Assembly: GCA_012514415.1 (NCBI GenBank)
Contig: JAAZAH010000403.1
Coordinates: forward strand, 1 to 17,393
Reading direction: 5' to 3'
Length of the DNA stretch: 17,393 nucleotides
Origin: Sandaracinaceae bacterium
GTDB lineage: Bacteria > Myxococcota_A > Polyangia > Polyangiales > Houyiibacteriaceae
Shown here: in pieces, positions 9,220-16,893 of the stretch
How the letters are laid out: each line of letters begins with the position of its first letter
Position numbering within the stretch: position 1 is the stretch's first letter
Made by a program: the position numbers and the translations under genes
The notes under the pieces: model-generated
Databases searched by the model: none
What the model saw: the letters and a program-made list of their open reading frames with translations, nothing else
What the model was told of the DNA's origin: nothing

Positions 9220-9276
9220 TCGCCCGACCCGCTTCAATAACTGCGCTTTTCAGACGAACGTGCTAAATCGCGCACA

Positions 9277-10494
9277 ATGACGAAAAGCGCCGATTATATC
9301 GCGCGTGCCAAGGACGCGCTCTTGGGCAATTATCCTCCCGCCTCGATCGTCCTCTCCGAGGGGCGGGGCGTCCGCGTGCGCGATGTCGACGGCCGGAGCT
9401 ATCTCGATCTCGCCGGGGGCATTGCCGTGCTCTCCTTAGGGCATGCGCATCCGCATCTCGCCGCGAAGATCTCCGAGCAGGCGGGCCGGCTGATGCACGT
9501 CTCGAACCTCGTCTACAATGACGTGACGATCCGCTTCGCCGAAGAGTTGGTGAGGAGGACGTCTTTCGCCCGCGTCTTTTTCTGTAACAGCGGGGCCGAA
9601 GCAAACGAGGCCATGCTCAAGCTCGCGCGTCGCTTCCACTACGAGCGAGGCGATGGGGAGCGGGTCGAGATCGTCTCGACCGAGCATAGCTTTCACGGCC
9701 GGACCTACGGCGCGCTTACCGTCACCGGACAACCGAAATACCACGTCGGAATGGGGCCGATGCTTGGCGGCGTGAAGACCGTCCCGTACGGCGATCTCGA
9801 GGCCATGAGGGCCGTGGCGAGCGATAAGACCGCCGCGATCCTCGTCGAGCCTCTCCAAGCCGAGGGGGGGCTGTTCGTGCCGCCCAAAGGATATCTTCAA
9901 GGGCTTCGTGAGCTTGCCGACGAGCGTGGCGCGCTCCTTCTCTTCGATGAGGTGCAGACCGGCTATGGCCGCCTCGGTCGCTTCCTCGGATCCGAGGTCT
10001 TCGGCGTCAGGCCGGACGCCTGCTCTCTCGCGAAAGGGATCGCCGGTGGCTTCCCGCTCGGCGCGATGCTGGTCTCTGAGCGCGTCAAAGATGGCCTTCC
10101 CCCCGGCTCACACGCGAGCACGTTCGGCGGCAATCCGCTTGCATGCGCAGCGGGGCTTGCGACGCTTGAGGTCTTCGATAAGGAGGGGATCGTCGAGCGC
10201 GTCGAAACGCTCGGCGTCTACCTCGCGGAGCGCCTCGATGGACTCGTCGCGGAGTTTCCGGATGTGCTTCAACAGCGGCGAGGGCTTGGGCTTCTTCAGG
10301 GCGTGAAGGTGGCCAGTGGTATCGACCCGGTCGGTGTCCTCGGGCGCCTTATCGAAGCGGGCATCCTCGCCACCATCGCAGGCGGTGACGTGATCCGCTT
10401 GAGCCCGCCACTCATCATCGAAGAGAGCGAGCTCGATGAGGGAATCGAGGTGCTCCGGAAGATTTTCGCCGACCCCCCGAGGATGAGCGCATAA
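9277..10494 (+). CDS. argD: Acetylornithine aminotransferase
   Basis: ArgD converts N-acetylglutamate semialdehyde to N-acetylornithine with glutamate as amino donor and PLP as cofactor; many ArgD enzymes also serve as DapC in lysine synthesis. The 405-residue sequence has the class III aminotransferase pattern: NSGAEANEAM (104-113) for the phosphate, HSFHGRT, DEVQTGYGR with D224 and Q227, and the PLP lysine K253 in SLAKGIAGGFPLG. The family length is normal. No Shine-Dalgarno sequence precedes the ATG at 9277; TAAATC at 9264-9269 sits 7 bases upstream, which would fit a leaderless start. Its TAA shares one base with the ATG of argF (TAATG), so the two are coupled. ArgD cannot be told from other class III enzymes by motifs alone, but the arg context makes it secure. 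Confidence 0.95.
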   Translation: MTKSADYIARAKDALLGNYPPASIVLSEGRGVRVRDVDGRSYLDLAGGIAVLSLGHAHPHLAAKISEQAGRLMHVSNLVYNDVTIRFAEELVRRTSFARVFFCNSGAEANEAMLKLARRFHYERGDGERVEIVSTEHSFHGRTYGALTVTGQPKYHVGMGPMLGGVKTVPYGDLEAMRAVASDKTAAILVEPLQAEGGLFVPPKGYLQGLRELADERGALLLFDEVQTGYGRLGRFLGSEVFGVRPDACSLAKGIAGGFPLGAMLVSERVKDGLPPGSHASTFGGNPLACAAGLATLEVFDKEGIVERVETLGVYLAERLDGLVAEFPDVLQQRRGLGLLQGVKVASGIDPVGVLGRLIEAGILATIAGGDVIRLSPPLIIEESELDEGIEVLRKIFADPPRMSA

Positions 10495-11405
10495 TGGCCG
10501 ATTTTCGTACCCTTTTTGATCTTTCTCCCGAAACCCTTGATGCGCTCCTCGATCGCGCGATCGAATTAAAGAAGCTCCGAGGGACGCCTGAGCATCCCCG
10601 GCCTCTTGAGGGAAAGACGGTTGCCATCCTTCTCGAGAAGGCGTCGACGCGTACCCGCATCAGCTTCGAAGTCGGTGTCTACGAGCTTGGAGGGCAACCG
10701 CTTACGCTCGTGGCTCGCGATACGCAGCTGGGTCGCGGCGAACCCATCGAGGACACGGCGAAGATGCTCACGGGCTATGTCCATGGCGTCGCGTATCGCA
10801 CCTTTGGGCATGATCGCATCGAAGCGCTCGCGCGTAACGCCGACATTCCCGTGATCAACGCCCTCTCAGATGATTTCCATCCTTGCCAGCTCCTCGCCGA
10901 TCTTCAGACCATTCGCGAAGAGACGCGTAAAGCCCTCGATTCGATCCAAGTGGCGTACGTCGGCGATGGGAACAATATGGCCCATAGCTGGATGCTGGCT
11001 GCGGCGCAGTTTGGGTTCGAGCTCCGCATCGCCTGCCCGGAAGGCTTCGATCCCAAGGAGTCGATCCTCGAGCTGGCGCGCTCCACCGGACGTGGCTCCA
11101 TCCTCATCACGCGATCGCCCGAAGAAGCGGTGCGCGGCGTCGATGTGGTCACGACCGATGTTTGGGCGTCGATGGGCCAAGAGGACGACGCAGCGCGGCG
11201 ACGTGAGGCCTTCAAGGATTATTGCGTGACCCAGGCGTTGATGTCCCTGGCCAAAGACGACGCGATCTTCCTCCACTGCCTCCCTGCCCATCGTGGAGAG
11301 GAGGTCGCCGCCGAAGTGATCGACGGGCCGCAGAGCCGCGTCTTCATCGAAGCCGAGAACCGTCTCCACGCACAAAAAGCCTTGATGGAACTGCTCATCG
11401 GTTGA
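10494..11405 (+). CDS. argF: Ornithine carbamoyltransferase
   Basis: ArgF joins ornithine and carbamoyl phosphate to form citrulline. The 303-residue protein shows the carbamoyl-phosphate motif STRTR (51-55), HPCQ (129-132), and the ornithine-site HCLPAHR (261-267) that separates it from aspartate carbamoyltransferase. The length fits the family. Its ATG overlaps the argD stop by one base, so it is translated in step with argD. It ends the argBDF block: the next gene, after 120 bases, is a J-domain protein, and argG lies over 4 kb downstream. The gap after argF holds a weak CCAAAC/GTTTTTGG inverted repeat but no convincing terminator. Confidence 0.97.
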   Translation: MADFRTLFDLSPETLDALLDRAIELKKLRGTPEHPRPLEGKTVAILLEKASTRTRISFEVGVYELGGQPLTLVARDTQLGRGEPIEDTAKMLTGYVHGVAYRTFGHDRIEALARNADIPVINALSDDFHPCQLLADLQTIREETRKALDSIQVAYVGDGNNMAHSWMLAAAQFGFELRIACPEGFDPKESILELARSTGRGSILITRSPEEAVRGVDVVTTDVWASMGQEDDAARRREAFKDYCVTQALMSLAKDDAIFLHCLPAHRGEEVAAEVIDGPQSRVFIEAENRLHAQKALMELLIG

Positions 11406-11525
11406 GGCCTTCCCAAACGGTTCGTGTTTTTGGTGCATCTCCTCGTGCCCAAATGAAATCCGCGCGCGCATTCGTCAGCTGATTGCGCTAAGCTCCGCCA
11501 TCAGTAGGAACTTGGAGAAGAAGGA

Positions 11526-12944
11526 ATGGAGGAGTTGATCGCGGATCTCGACGCAAACTCAATGCTCAAGCGCGCTGGGGAAGTGAGCGATCTCGATCTC
11601 ACCCATGCGGCGCTACTTTCACTCGTGGAGGGCGAGGTCGAGCTTGGTTCCATCGCGCTTCAGATGGGCCTTCCCGTCGATGAAGCGATCGAGATCGCGG
11701 CAACACTCATCCAAAAGGGGGCTCTCGTCCTTGCTTCGCCGCCGTCCGATTCACGGGATACTGGGGCGGGGAGCTCCTCTGGAAAGTCCGACGATGAACG
11801 CCGGGTGCCTCTTCGGGAAAGCAAAGAAACGACGGCGGACGAGGGCGAGGAAGAGATCGAGCTCGATCCTCTTCGAAGGGCACTCGTCGACTCGACGTAT
11901 GAAGCGCTGAAGAGCGCGAGCCTTTATGAGATTCTCGAACTCTCTCCGGACGCCGACGCTCGCGAGATCCGAGACGCGTATTTTCGCCTCTCAAAGCTTT
12001 TTCATCCCGACACGCTCTACGGCAAGCGCCTCGGCGCTTATCGAGAGAAGATGGAGACGATCTTCCGCGAGATGACCGCTGCGTACGAGGTTTTGAGCCG
12101 GCGAAAACGGCGAGCGGAGTACGATGAGCGCCTTGGCGAAGAGCGACTCGCTGCGCTCCGTAAGCGGATGCTTGGGTCGATTGATGCGCCTTCCGCGCCG
12201 CAGAAAAAACGACAGCTCGATGTGGAGGCGCGGAGGCGATTGGCGGCGAGGCGTCTCCGAGGTGGGCTGAGCACGGGCGTCCGAGCTGGAGCGCGGAGCG
12301 TTGATGGCCCCTCTCGCCCGCGTAGCGGTGGCGCGCAAGGCGATGGCCTAGGAAAGCTCGGAGATGCGCGAGATGCCGCTCAGGCACTTCTCCGTTCCAT
12401 CGATTCGCGCAACCCGAGGAATACACCCGTTGATGCGATCGCACGACGCGCCGCACGGGCCGAGGAGGAAGAGCGCTATGAAGAGGCGCTGAACCATTGG
12501 CTCGCCATCGAGCGGTTGGAGCCAGATTGGCCCGGCCTCGAAGAGAAACTCGATGAGCTCCGCGCGATCGTCACCCGCGCCAGCCTCGCCGAATACCGAA
12601 CGCTTGCCGCGGCACACCTTCGGGCCGGTCGACTCCGCGAAGCGGCGCTTGTCTATCAACGCATTTGCACCGGCGCGCCCGATGATGTCGAGGCACACCT
12701 CACGACGGCTTCGATTTTCCGCCGGATGGAGCCGCCCGATCTCCGCTCCGCGCGCGATTATGCGCAACGCGCGCAGCAGCTCGATCCAGGGCGAGTTTCG
12801 ATTCGCATCCTCCTCGTACGGATCTATGCCGACGCGGGGATGAAACATAACGCCATCCGTTATCTCGACGAGCTCCTCCGCGATCATCCCGAGGATCTCG
12901 ACGCTCAGGCGCTGCGCCGCGAATTGATCGGCGCCAAACCCTAA
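11526..12944 (+). CDS. J-domain/TPR protein with an N-terminal helical domain (probable Hsp70 co-chaperone)
   Basis: This 472-residue protein has four visible parts. Residues 20-69 form a small helical domain (LDLTH..LLSL..G) that also occurs in the protein at 14905-15465. Residues 70-128 are acidic and low in complexity. Residues 131-203 are a J domain with the essential HPD (160-162) and the helix-IV style YDERL end; its helix II has fewer basic residues than DnaJ. After a basic, probably disordered linker (204-300) come TPR-like helix pairs to about 470. No Cys-rich zinc domain is present, so it is not DnaJ itself. Known J domains stimulate Hsp70 ATPase; here the partner is probably the Hsp70 encoded 114 bases downstream (inference). 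TPRs suggest a bound client or scaffold. GGAG 8 bases before the ATG gives a strong start. No signal peptide is seen, so it should be cytoplasmic. The client is unknown. Confidence 0.85.
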   Translation: MEELIADLDANSMLKRAGEVSDLDLTHAALLSLVEGEVELGSIALQMGLPVDEAIEIAATLIQKGALVLASPPSDSRDTGAGSSSGKSDDERRVPLRESKETTADEGEEEIELDPLRRALVDSTYEALKSASLYEILELSPDADAREIRDAYFRLSKLFHPDTLYGKRLGAYREKMETIFREMTAAYEVLSRRKRRAEYDERLGEERLAALRKRMLGSIDAPSAPQKKRQLDVEARRRLAARRLRGGLSTGVRAGARSVDGPSRPRSGGAQGDGLGKLGDARDAAQALLRSIDSRNPRNTPVDAIARRAARAEEEERYEEALNHWLAIERLEPDWPGLEEKLDELRAIVTRASLAEYRTLAAAHLRAGRLREAALVYQRICTGAPDDVEAHLTTASIFRRMEPPDLRSARDYAQRAQQLDPGRVSIRILLVRIYADAGMKHNAIRYLDELLRDHPEDLDAQALRRELIGAKP

Positions 12945-12972
12945 GACCTCCCATTGCCGGAGAGCGGATTCC

Positions 12973-13002
12973 TTTACGTTCACAATGAAAAAGCGCTAGT
13001 CT
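12973..13002 (+). promoter_or_regulatory. Weak promoter-like element before the Hsp70 gene
   Basis: TTTACG (12973-12978) and TAGTCT (12997-13002) lie 18 bases apart in the 114-base gap before the Hsp70 gene. Each keeps the strongest consensus positions only (T, T, A, C; T, A and final T). A transcript from here would have a leader of about 50 bases. The gap is otherwise featureless: no inverted repeat of the CIRCE type and no clear heat-shock sigma-32 site were seen. Confidence 0.2.
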
Positions 13003-13058
13003 CTCGACACGTTGGCTTGGGGTAACGCGGATCGACGTTGACATCAGGCTTCGACACT

Positions 13059-14894
13059 ATGGAAAAAATTATCGGAATTGATCTCGGGACGTTCAACTCG
13101 TGTGTCGCCATTGTCGATGCCGGGAGTCCTCAAGTGATCGCCAACCGCGGCGGCTACAAAACCACGCCCTCGATGGTCGCGATCACCGAATCTGGGAAGC
13201 GGATCGTCGGGCATATGGCCAAGCGCCAAGCCGTGACGAACGCCGAAAATACGGTCTATGCGGCCAAGCGACTCATCGGGAGGAAATACGATTCAGCCCA
13301 AGTGAGGGCGACGCGCGCGACCGTCCCTTATTCCATCGTGGAAGGACCGAATGGCGACGTCCGGCTGAGTCTCCGCGAAACGCTCTACAGCATCCCCGAA
13401 GTGAGCGCGATGCTTCTTCAGGAGTTGAAGCTGGTTGCTGAGGAATATTTGGGGCACGAGGTGAAGAAGGCCGTCGTGACCGTCCCGGCTTATTTCAATG
13501 ACAACCAGCGCCAAGCGACCAAGGACGCCGGGACGATCGCGGGGCTTGAGATCATCCGCATCATCAATGAGCCGACGGCCGCCGCGCTCTCCTACGGCTT
13601 CGGAAAGAACATCGATCGCACCGTCGCGGTCTACGATCTTGGAGGAGGCACGTTCGACGTCTCAATCCTCGAGATCTCTTCCAATGGCGTCTTCCGTGTT
13701 GTCAGCACAGCGGGCGATAGCTTTCTCGGCGGCGAGGATTTTGATCAAAGCATCATCGATTGGCTCGTCGAGGGCTTCCGCGATGAACACGATATCGACC
13801 TTCGCCGCGATCGCATGGCCCTCCAGCGCCTAAAGGACGCCGCGGAGAAGGCAAAGACCGAACTGTCGACGCTCGAAGAGACCGAGATCAACCTACCGTT
13901 CATCATCTCGATGGGAGGCAATGAGGCGCTTCATCTTCAGCGATCGCTGACGCGCGCCGAGCTCGAGGAGATGACCTACGACCTCATCGACCGCACCATC
14001 GCCATCTGTGAGCATACGCTCGATGAAGCCGGCTTCGATAAGAGCGAAATCGACGATCTCATCCTTGTGGGGGGGATGACCCGGATGCCGGCCGTCCAGC
14101 GCGCCGTGACGGATTGGCTCGGAAAGCCGCCGTGCAAGGGCGTTCATCCCGATGAGGTCGTCGCGCTGGGCGCAGCGATCCAAGGCGCAGCGCTTCTTGG
14201 ACAACTCGACCAGGACGAAGAGATGGTCCTGCTCGACGTCACCCCTCATACGCTCGGCATCATGGTGAAGGGCGGCTATATCGAGGGGCTCATTCCGCTC
14301 AATACCGCGGTGCCGACCTCGCGCGCCAAGCGTTTTACGACCGTCAGGGACGGCCAAACCACGGTGCGCATCCTCGTTTTCCAAGGCGACGAGCCCGAGG
14401 CAAAGGACAACGAACTCCTCGGCGAGTTCGAGCTCACGGGACTTCGGAGCGCGCCGGCGGGCGAGGTCGAGGTCGAGGTGACCTTCGAGATCAACGCAGA
14501 TGGCATCGTTTCCGTCTACGCCAAGGACCTCGATACCGGCAAGGCGCAGTCGATCACGGTGACGGCTTCGAGCGGATTGAGCGCCGAGGAGCTGAAGCGG
14601 ATGACTCGCGCCGCCGAGGACTATGCGGTCGCGCAAAAGCTCGACGAGGAGGCGAAGCAGGCGAAACAGCGTGCGGAGGAGACCATCGCCTCGATCGAGC
14701 GTCTCTATCCCGAGGTGGAGTCGCTTCTTGCCGGGAGCGATTTCGCCAAGGAAGCACTCGAGCGGGCTAGCGAGATCATCGGCGAGGCCCGCTCGGCGAT
14801 CGACCGTGGCGACCTCGCGAAGATGAAGGAAACGATTGATGCGCTCGATCGAGCCCGCCGAATGGTGCTTGGGCTGCTTGGAAGATCGGCGTAA
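13059..14894 (+). CDS. dnaK: DnaK-type Hsp70 chaperone, variant phosphate loop and no acidic tail
   Basis: The 611-residue protein is a full-length Hsp70: ATPase domain 1-385, linker VLLD at 390-393, beta substrate domain to about 506, helical lid 507-611. Numbering matches E. coli DnaK at the N-terminus: K70, E171 and the DLGGGTFD loop with T198 are present, as is LVGGMTRMP. Two features differ. The first phosphate loop reads GTFNS, with Phe12 where almost all Hsp70s have Thr or a similar residue, and the protein stops at the end of the lid (LLGRSA) without the disordered acidic tail of DnaK. ATG 13059 is chosen by homology; TTG 13038 in the same frame would add seven residues. The usual partners grpE and dnaJ are absent; a J-domain/TPR gene precedes it and a proline-rich gene follows after 10 bases. 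It may be a specialised paralogue rather than the housekeeping DnaK. Confidence 0.92.
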   Translation: MEKIIGIDLGTFNSCVAIVDAGSPQVIANRGGYKTTPSMVAITESGKRIVGHMAKRQAVTNAENTVYAAKRLIGRKYDSAQVRATRATVPYSIVEGPNGDVRLSLRETLYSIPEVSAMLLQELKLVAEEYLGHEVKKAVVTVPAYFNDNQRQATKDAGTIAGLEIIRIINEPTAAALSYGFGKNIDRTVAVYDLGGGTFDVSILEISSNGVFRVVSTAGDSFLGGEDFDQSIIDWLVEGFRDEHDIDLRRDRMALQRLKDAAEKAKTELSTLEETEINLPFIISMGGNEALHLQRSLTRAELEEMTYDLIDRTIAICEHTLDEAGFDKSEIDDLILVGGMTRMPAVQRAVTDWLGKPPCKGVHPDEVVALGAAIQGAALLGQLDQDEEMVLLDVTPHTLGIMVKGGYIEGLIPLNTAVPTSRAKRFTTVRDGQTTVRILVFQGDEPEAKDNELLGEFELTGLRSAPAGEVEVEVTFEINADGIVSVYAKDLDTGKAQSITVTASSGLSAEELKRMTRAAEDYAVAQKLDEEAKQAKQRAEETIASIERLYPEVESLLAGSDFAKEALERASEIIGEARSAIDRGDLAKMKETIDALDRARRMVLGLLGRSA

Positions 14895-14904
14895 AAGGTG
14901 AGCG

Positions 14905-15465
14905 ATGATGGATCGCCGAAGCTCCACGCCTCCGCCGAGGCAGCGAAAGAAGACGCTCGACGGCATGCCGCGGAGGCGTACTCATCCGAGTCTCCCGTCC
15001 GTCGGCGGTTCCGCTCCGCGTGATCAAGCGCGTCATCTCCGCCTATCCTCGCCGCCGCGGGGAGTGCGCGGCATCGACGCCGGATACGGAGGCTTAGGTC
15101 CGATTCCCCCTGCTCCTCGAACAGGCGCGCGCCCCGAGCTTGAGCCTTTGGACTCGCTCCTGCCGCCTCCTGGCCCCCAAGCGGAGCGTCCCCAGCTCGA
15201 GCCGGTCGATCCCTATCCGCCGTATCCGGCTCCGACGGCGCATCCGAGCGTGCCCCCTATCGACGAAGCGGGCGTCCCGACCCTGTTGCTAAGCCCTCAG
15301 GAGCTCCAAACCCTCGATCTTGATCACCGATGCGGGTTTTTGCTCAGCCTCATCGACGGCATGACACGCGTCGGCGATCTGATGGAGCTCAGTGGGATGC
15401 CACGCGAAGAGACCGAGGCGCTCCTCATCCGCCTTGTGACGCTCGGCGCGATCGAGCTTCGCTGA
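14905..15465 (+). CDS. Proline-rich protein with a C-terminal helical domain shared with the J-domain protein
   Basis: I do not recognise this 186-residue protein by name. Residues 1-50 are strongly basic (RQRKK, PRRR), residues 50-125 are proline-rich and probably disordered, with two related stretches containing LEPLD (79-83) and LEPVD (98-102). Residues 130-185 form the only folded-looking part, a helical domain with LDLDH (137-141), LLSL (146-149), G152, GMP and a final LGAIEL. The same pattern is at residues 20-69 of the J-domain protein encoded at 11526. The gene follows the Hsp70 stop by 10 bases, and AAAGGTG precedes tandem ATG codons at 14905 and 14908, so it is likely in the Hsp70 transcript. 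It may be an adaptor or client of this chaperone pair; that is inference from gene order and the shared domain. No signal peptide or membrane segment is visible. Confidence 0.75.
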   Translation: MMDRRSSTPPPRQRKKTLDGMPRRRTHPSLPSVGGSAPRDQARHLRLSSPPRGVRGIDAGYGGLGPIPPAPRTGARPELEPLDSLLPPPGPQAERPQLEPVDPYPPYPAPTAHPSVPPIDEAGVPTLLLSPQELQTLDLDHRCGFLLSLIDGMTRVGDLMELSGMPREETEALLIRLVTLGAIELR

Positions 15466-15489
15466 GCGGCTCATTAAGCGCGCGTTCCG

Positions 15490-15506
15490 CTTCGCTTCGG
15501 GCGAAG
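15490..15506 (+). terminator. Hairpin after the chaperone-like module, possibly a weak terminator
   Basis: CTTCGC (15490-15495) pairs with GCGAAG (15501-15506) around TTCGG, 25 bases after the stop of the proline-rich protein gene. No T-tract follows, so it would not work as a typical intrinsic terminator. It may only stabilise the 3' end of the transcript. Confidence 0.25.
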
Positions 15507-15539
15507 AGCTCGTGACGTGCAGGGGTTCCTCAATGCGTC

Positions 15540-15569
15540 CTTGGAGGCCCGAAGGCGGCAGCTTCCAAG
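15540..15569 (+). promoter_or_regulatory. Stem-loop in the argG leader
   Basis: CTTGGAGG (15540-15547) pairs with CTTCCAAG (15562-15569), eight pairs including one G-T, around a 14-base loop. It lies in the 172-base gap before argG, just after an alternative ATG (15533) that has AGGGG 7 bases upstream and is in frame with argG. The structure could affect argG expression, but there is no known leader family I can match it to. Confidence 0.3.
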
Positions 15570-15637
15570 CGGACCACGACCGAAGTGTCTGCAGATCGTT
15601 GCATCTTTCGCGAAGCCCTATCATCCTTCGGCTCATC

Positions 15638-16843
15638 ATGAGCGATTCGCCCAAAAAGATTCTCCTCGCCTATAGCGGCGGACTCGACACCTCGGTCATT
15701 CTCCTCTGGCTCAAGGAGCGTTACGGCGCTGAAATCGTGGCCTTCTGCGCCGATGTCGGGCAGGGAGAAGAGCTGAGCGGCCTCGACGAAAAGGCCCGCG
15801 CGACCGGCGCGCTTAAATGCGTCATCGCCGATATCCGCGAAGAATTCGTCAGGGATTATGTCTTCCCGATGCTCCGCGCCAATGCCATCTACGAGGGCGA
15901 ATACCTCCTTGGCACCTCGATCGCGCGTCCGGCCATTTCGAAGGCCATGATGGATGTCGCGAGAGAAGAAGGCTGCGACGCCATCGCGCATGGAGCGACG
16001 GGGAAGGGCAACGATCAGGTTCGTTTCGAGCTCGCGGCCTACGCGATCGATCCGCGCATCCAGGTGATCGCGCCGTGGCGTGAGTGGGATATCAAGAGCC
16101 GAACCGATTGCATCAACTACTGCAAAGAGCGGAACATCCCCGTCGAGGCGACGGCCGAAAAGCCCTACTCGATGGATGCGAACGCGCTTCATATCAGCTA
16201 CGAGGGCGGCATCCTCGAAGATCCTTGGGCCGAGGCGCCGAACGAAATCTTCCGGTGGACGAAGAGCCCCGAAGAGGCGCCCGACGAGCCCCAGTATGTC
16301 GTCATTCGCTACGAAAACGGAGACCCCGTGGCGGTCGACGGTGAGGAGCTCGGTCCCTATGCGCTCCTTACAAAGCTCAATGAGATCGGCGCCGAGCACG
16401 GCATCGGCCGCGTCGATATCGTCGAGAACCGCTTCGTGGGGATGAAGAGCCGAGGCGTTTACGAGACCCCGGGCGGGACGATCCTTCATAAGGCGCATCG
16501 CGCGCTCGAATCGATCACGATGGATCGCGAGGTGATGCGCATCCGCGATTCGCTCATTCCCGAATACACCTCGCTCGTGTATCGCGGCTTCTGGTTCGCG
16601 CCCGAGCGCGAGCTGCTCCAAACCCTTGTGGATGAGTCGCAGCGCGATGTGAGCGGTGAAGTGCGCGTAAAGCTCTATAAGGGCTCCGTGAGTGTCGTCG
16701 GTCGCCGAAGCGAAAAGAGCCTCTACCGTGAGGACTTCGCCACCTTCGAGAGCGATGAGGTCTATCATCAGGGGGATGCGACGGGCTTCATCCGCCTTAA
16801 CGCCCTTCGCCTCCGCATTCGGGCCCTCCGCGATCAGGGCTGA
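15638..16843 (+). CDS. argG: Argininosuccinate synthase
   Basis: ArgG joins citrulline and aspartate with ATP to form argininosuccinate. From ATG 15638 the protein has 401 residues, normal for the common bacterial type. The ATP PP-loop is AYSGGLDTS (11-19), GATGKGNDQVRFEL starts at 119, and DVGQGEE and SYEGGILEDPW are typical of the family. I chose 15638 because homologues begin a few residues before the PP-loop, yet no Shine-Dalgarno sequence precedes it. ATG 15533, with AGGGG 7 bases upstream, is in frame and would add 35 Arg-rich residues; GTG 15512 would add more. TATCAT at 15619-15624 could be a -10 box giving a very short leader. It is separated from argBDF by the three-gene chaperone-like module. 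argH is not in the window. Confidence 0.97.
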   Translation: MSDSPKKILLAYSGGLDTSVILLWLKERYGAEIVAFCADVGQGEELSGLDEKARATGALKCVIADIREEFVRDYVFPMLRANAIYEGEYLLGTSIARPAISKAMMDVAREEGCDAIAHGATGKGNDQVRFELAAYAIDPRIQVIAPWREWDIKSRTDCINYCKERNIPVEATAEKPYSMDANALHISYEGGILEDPWAEAPNEIFRWTKSPEEAPDEPQYVVIRYENGDPVAVDGEELGPYALLTKLNEIGAEHGIGRVDIVENRFVGMKSRGVYETPGGTILHKAHRALESITMDREVMRIRDSLIPEYTSLVYRGFWFAPERELLQTLVDESQRDVSGEVRVKLYKGSVSVVGRRSEKSLYREDFATFESDEVYHQGDATGFIRLNALRLRIRALRDQG

Positions 16844-16844
16844 C

Positions 16845-16874
16845 TTGATCACCGAACCCGCTTCGGACTATCCT
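16845..16874 (+). promoter_or_regulatory. Possible promoter between argG and the membrane protein gene
   Basis: TTGATC (16845-16850) and TATCCT (16869-16874) are 18 bases apart, each matching four of six consensus positions. The spacer contains a small perfect hairpin, CCGAA-CCCGC-TTCGG (16852-16866). A transcript from here would start about 20 bases before the ATG at 16903. Motif evidence only. Confidence 0.3.
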
Positions 16875-16893
16875 AAAGATTCATTGGACTTCA

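Noticed and set aside
11406..11440. CCAAAC...GTTTTTGG inverted repeat after argF as a terminator
   Set aside because: The stem is weak, AT-rich and needs a bulge; the T-run is inside the stem rather than after it.
13038..13061. TTGACA followed by ACTATG as a promoter just before the Hsp70 gene
   Set aside because: The -10 would overlap the start codon, so it could not make a transcript with the chosen start.
13893..14966. 357-codon open frame on the minus strand opposite the Hsp70 gene
   Set aside because: Shadow of the Hsp70 substrate-binding region; no motif and no ribosome-binding site.
15530..16852. 440-codon open frame on the minus strand opposite argG
   Set aside because: Exact shadow of argG with no domain of its own.
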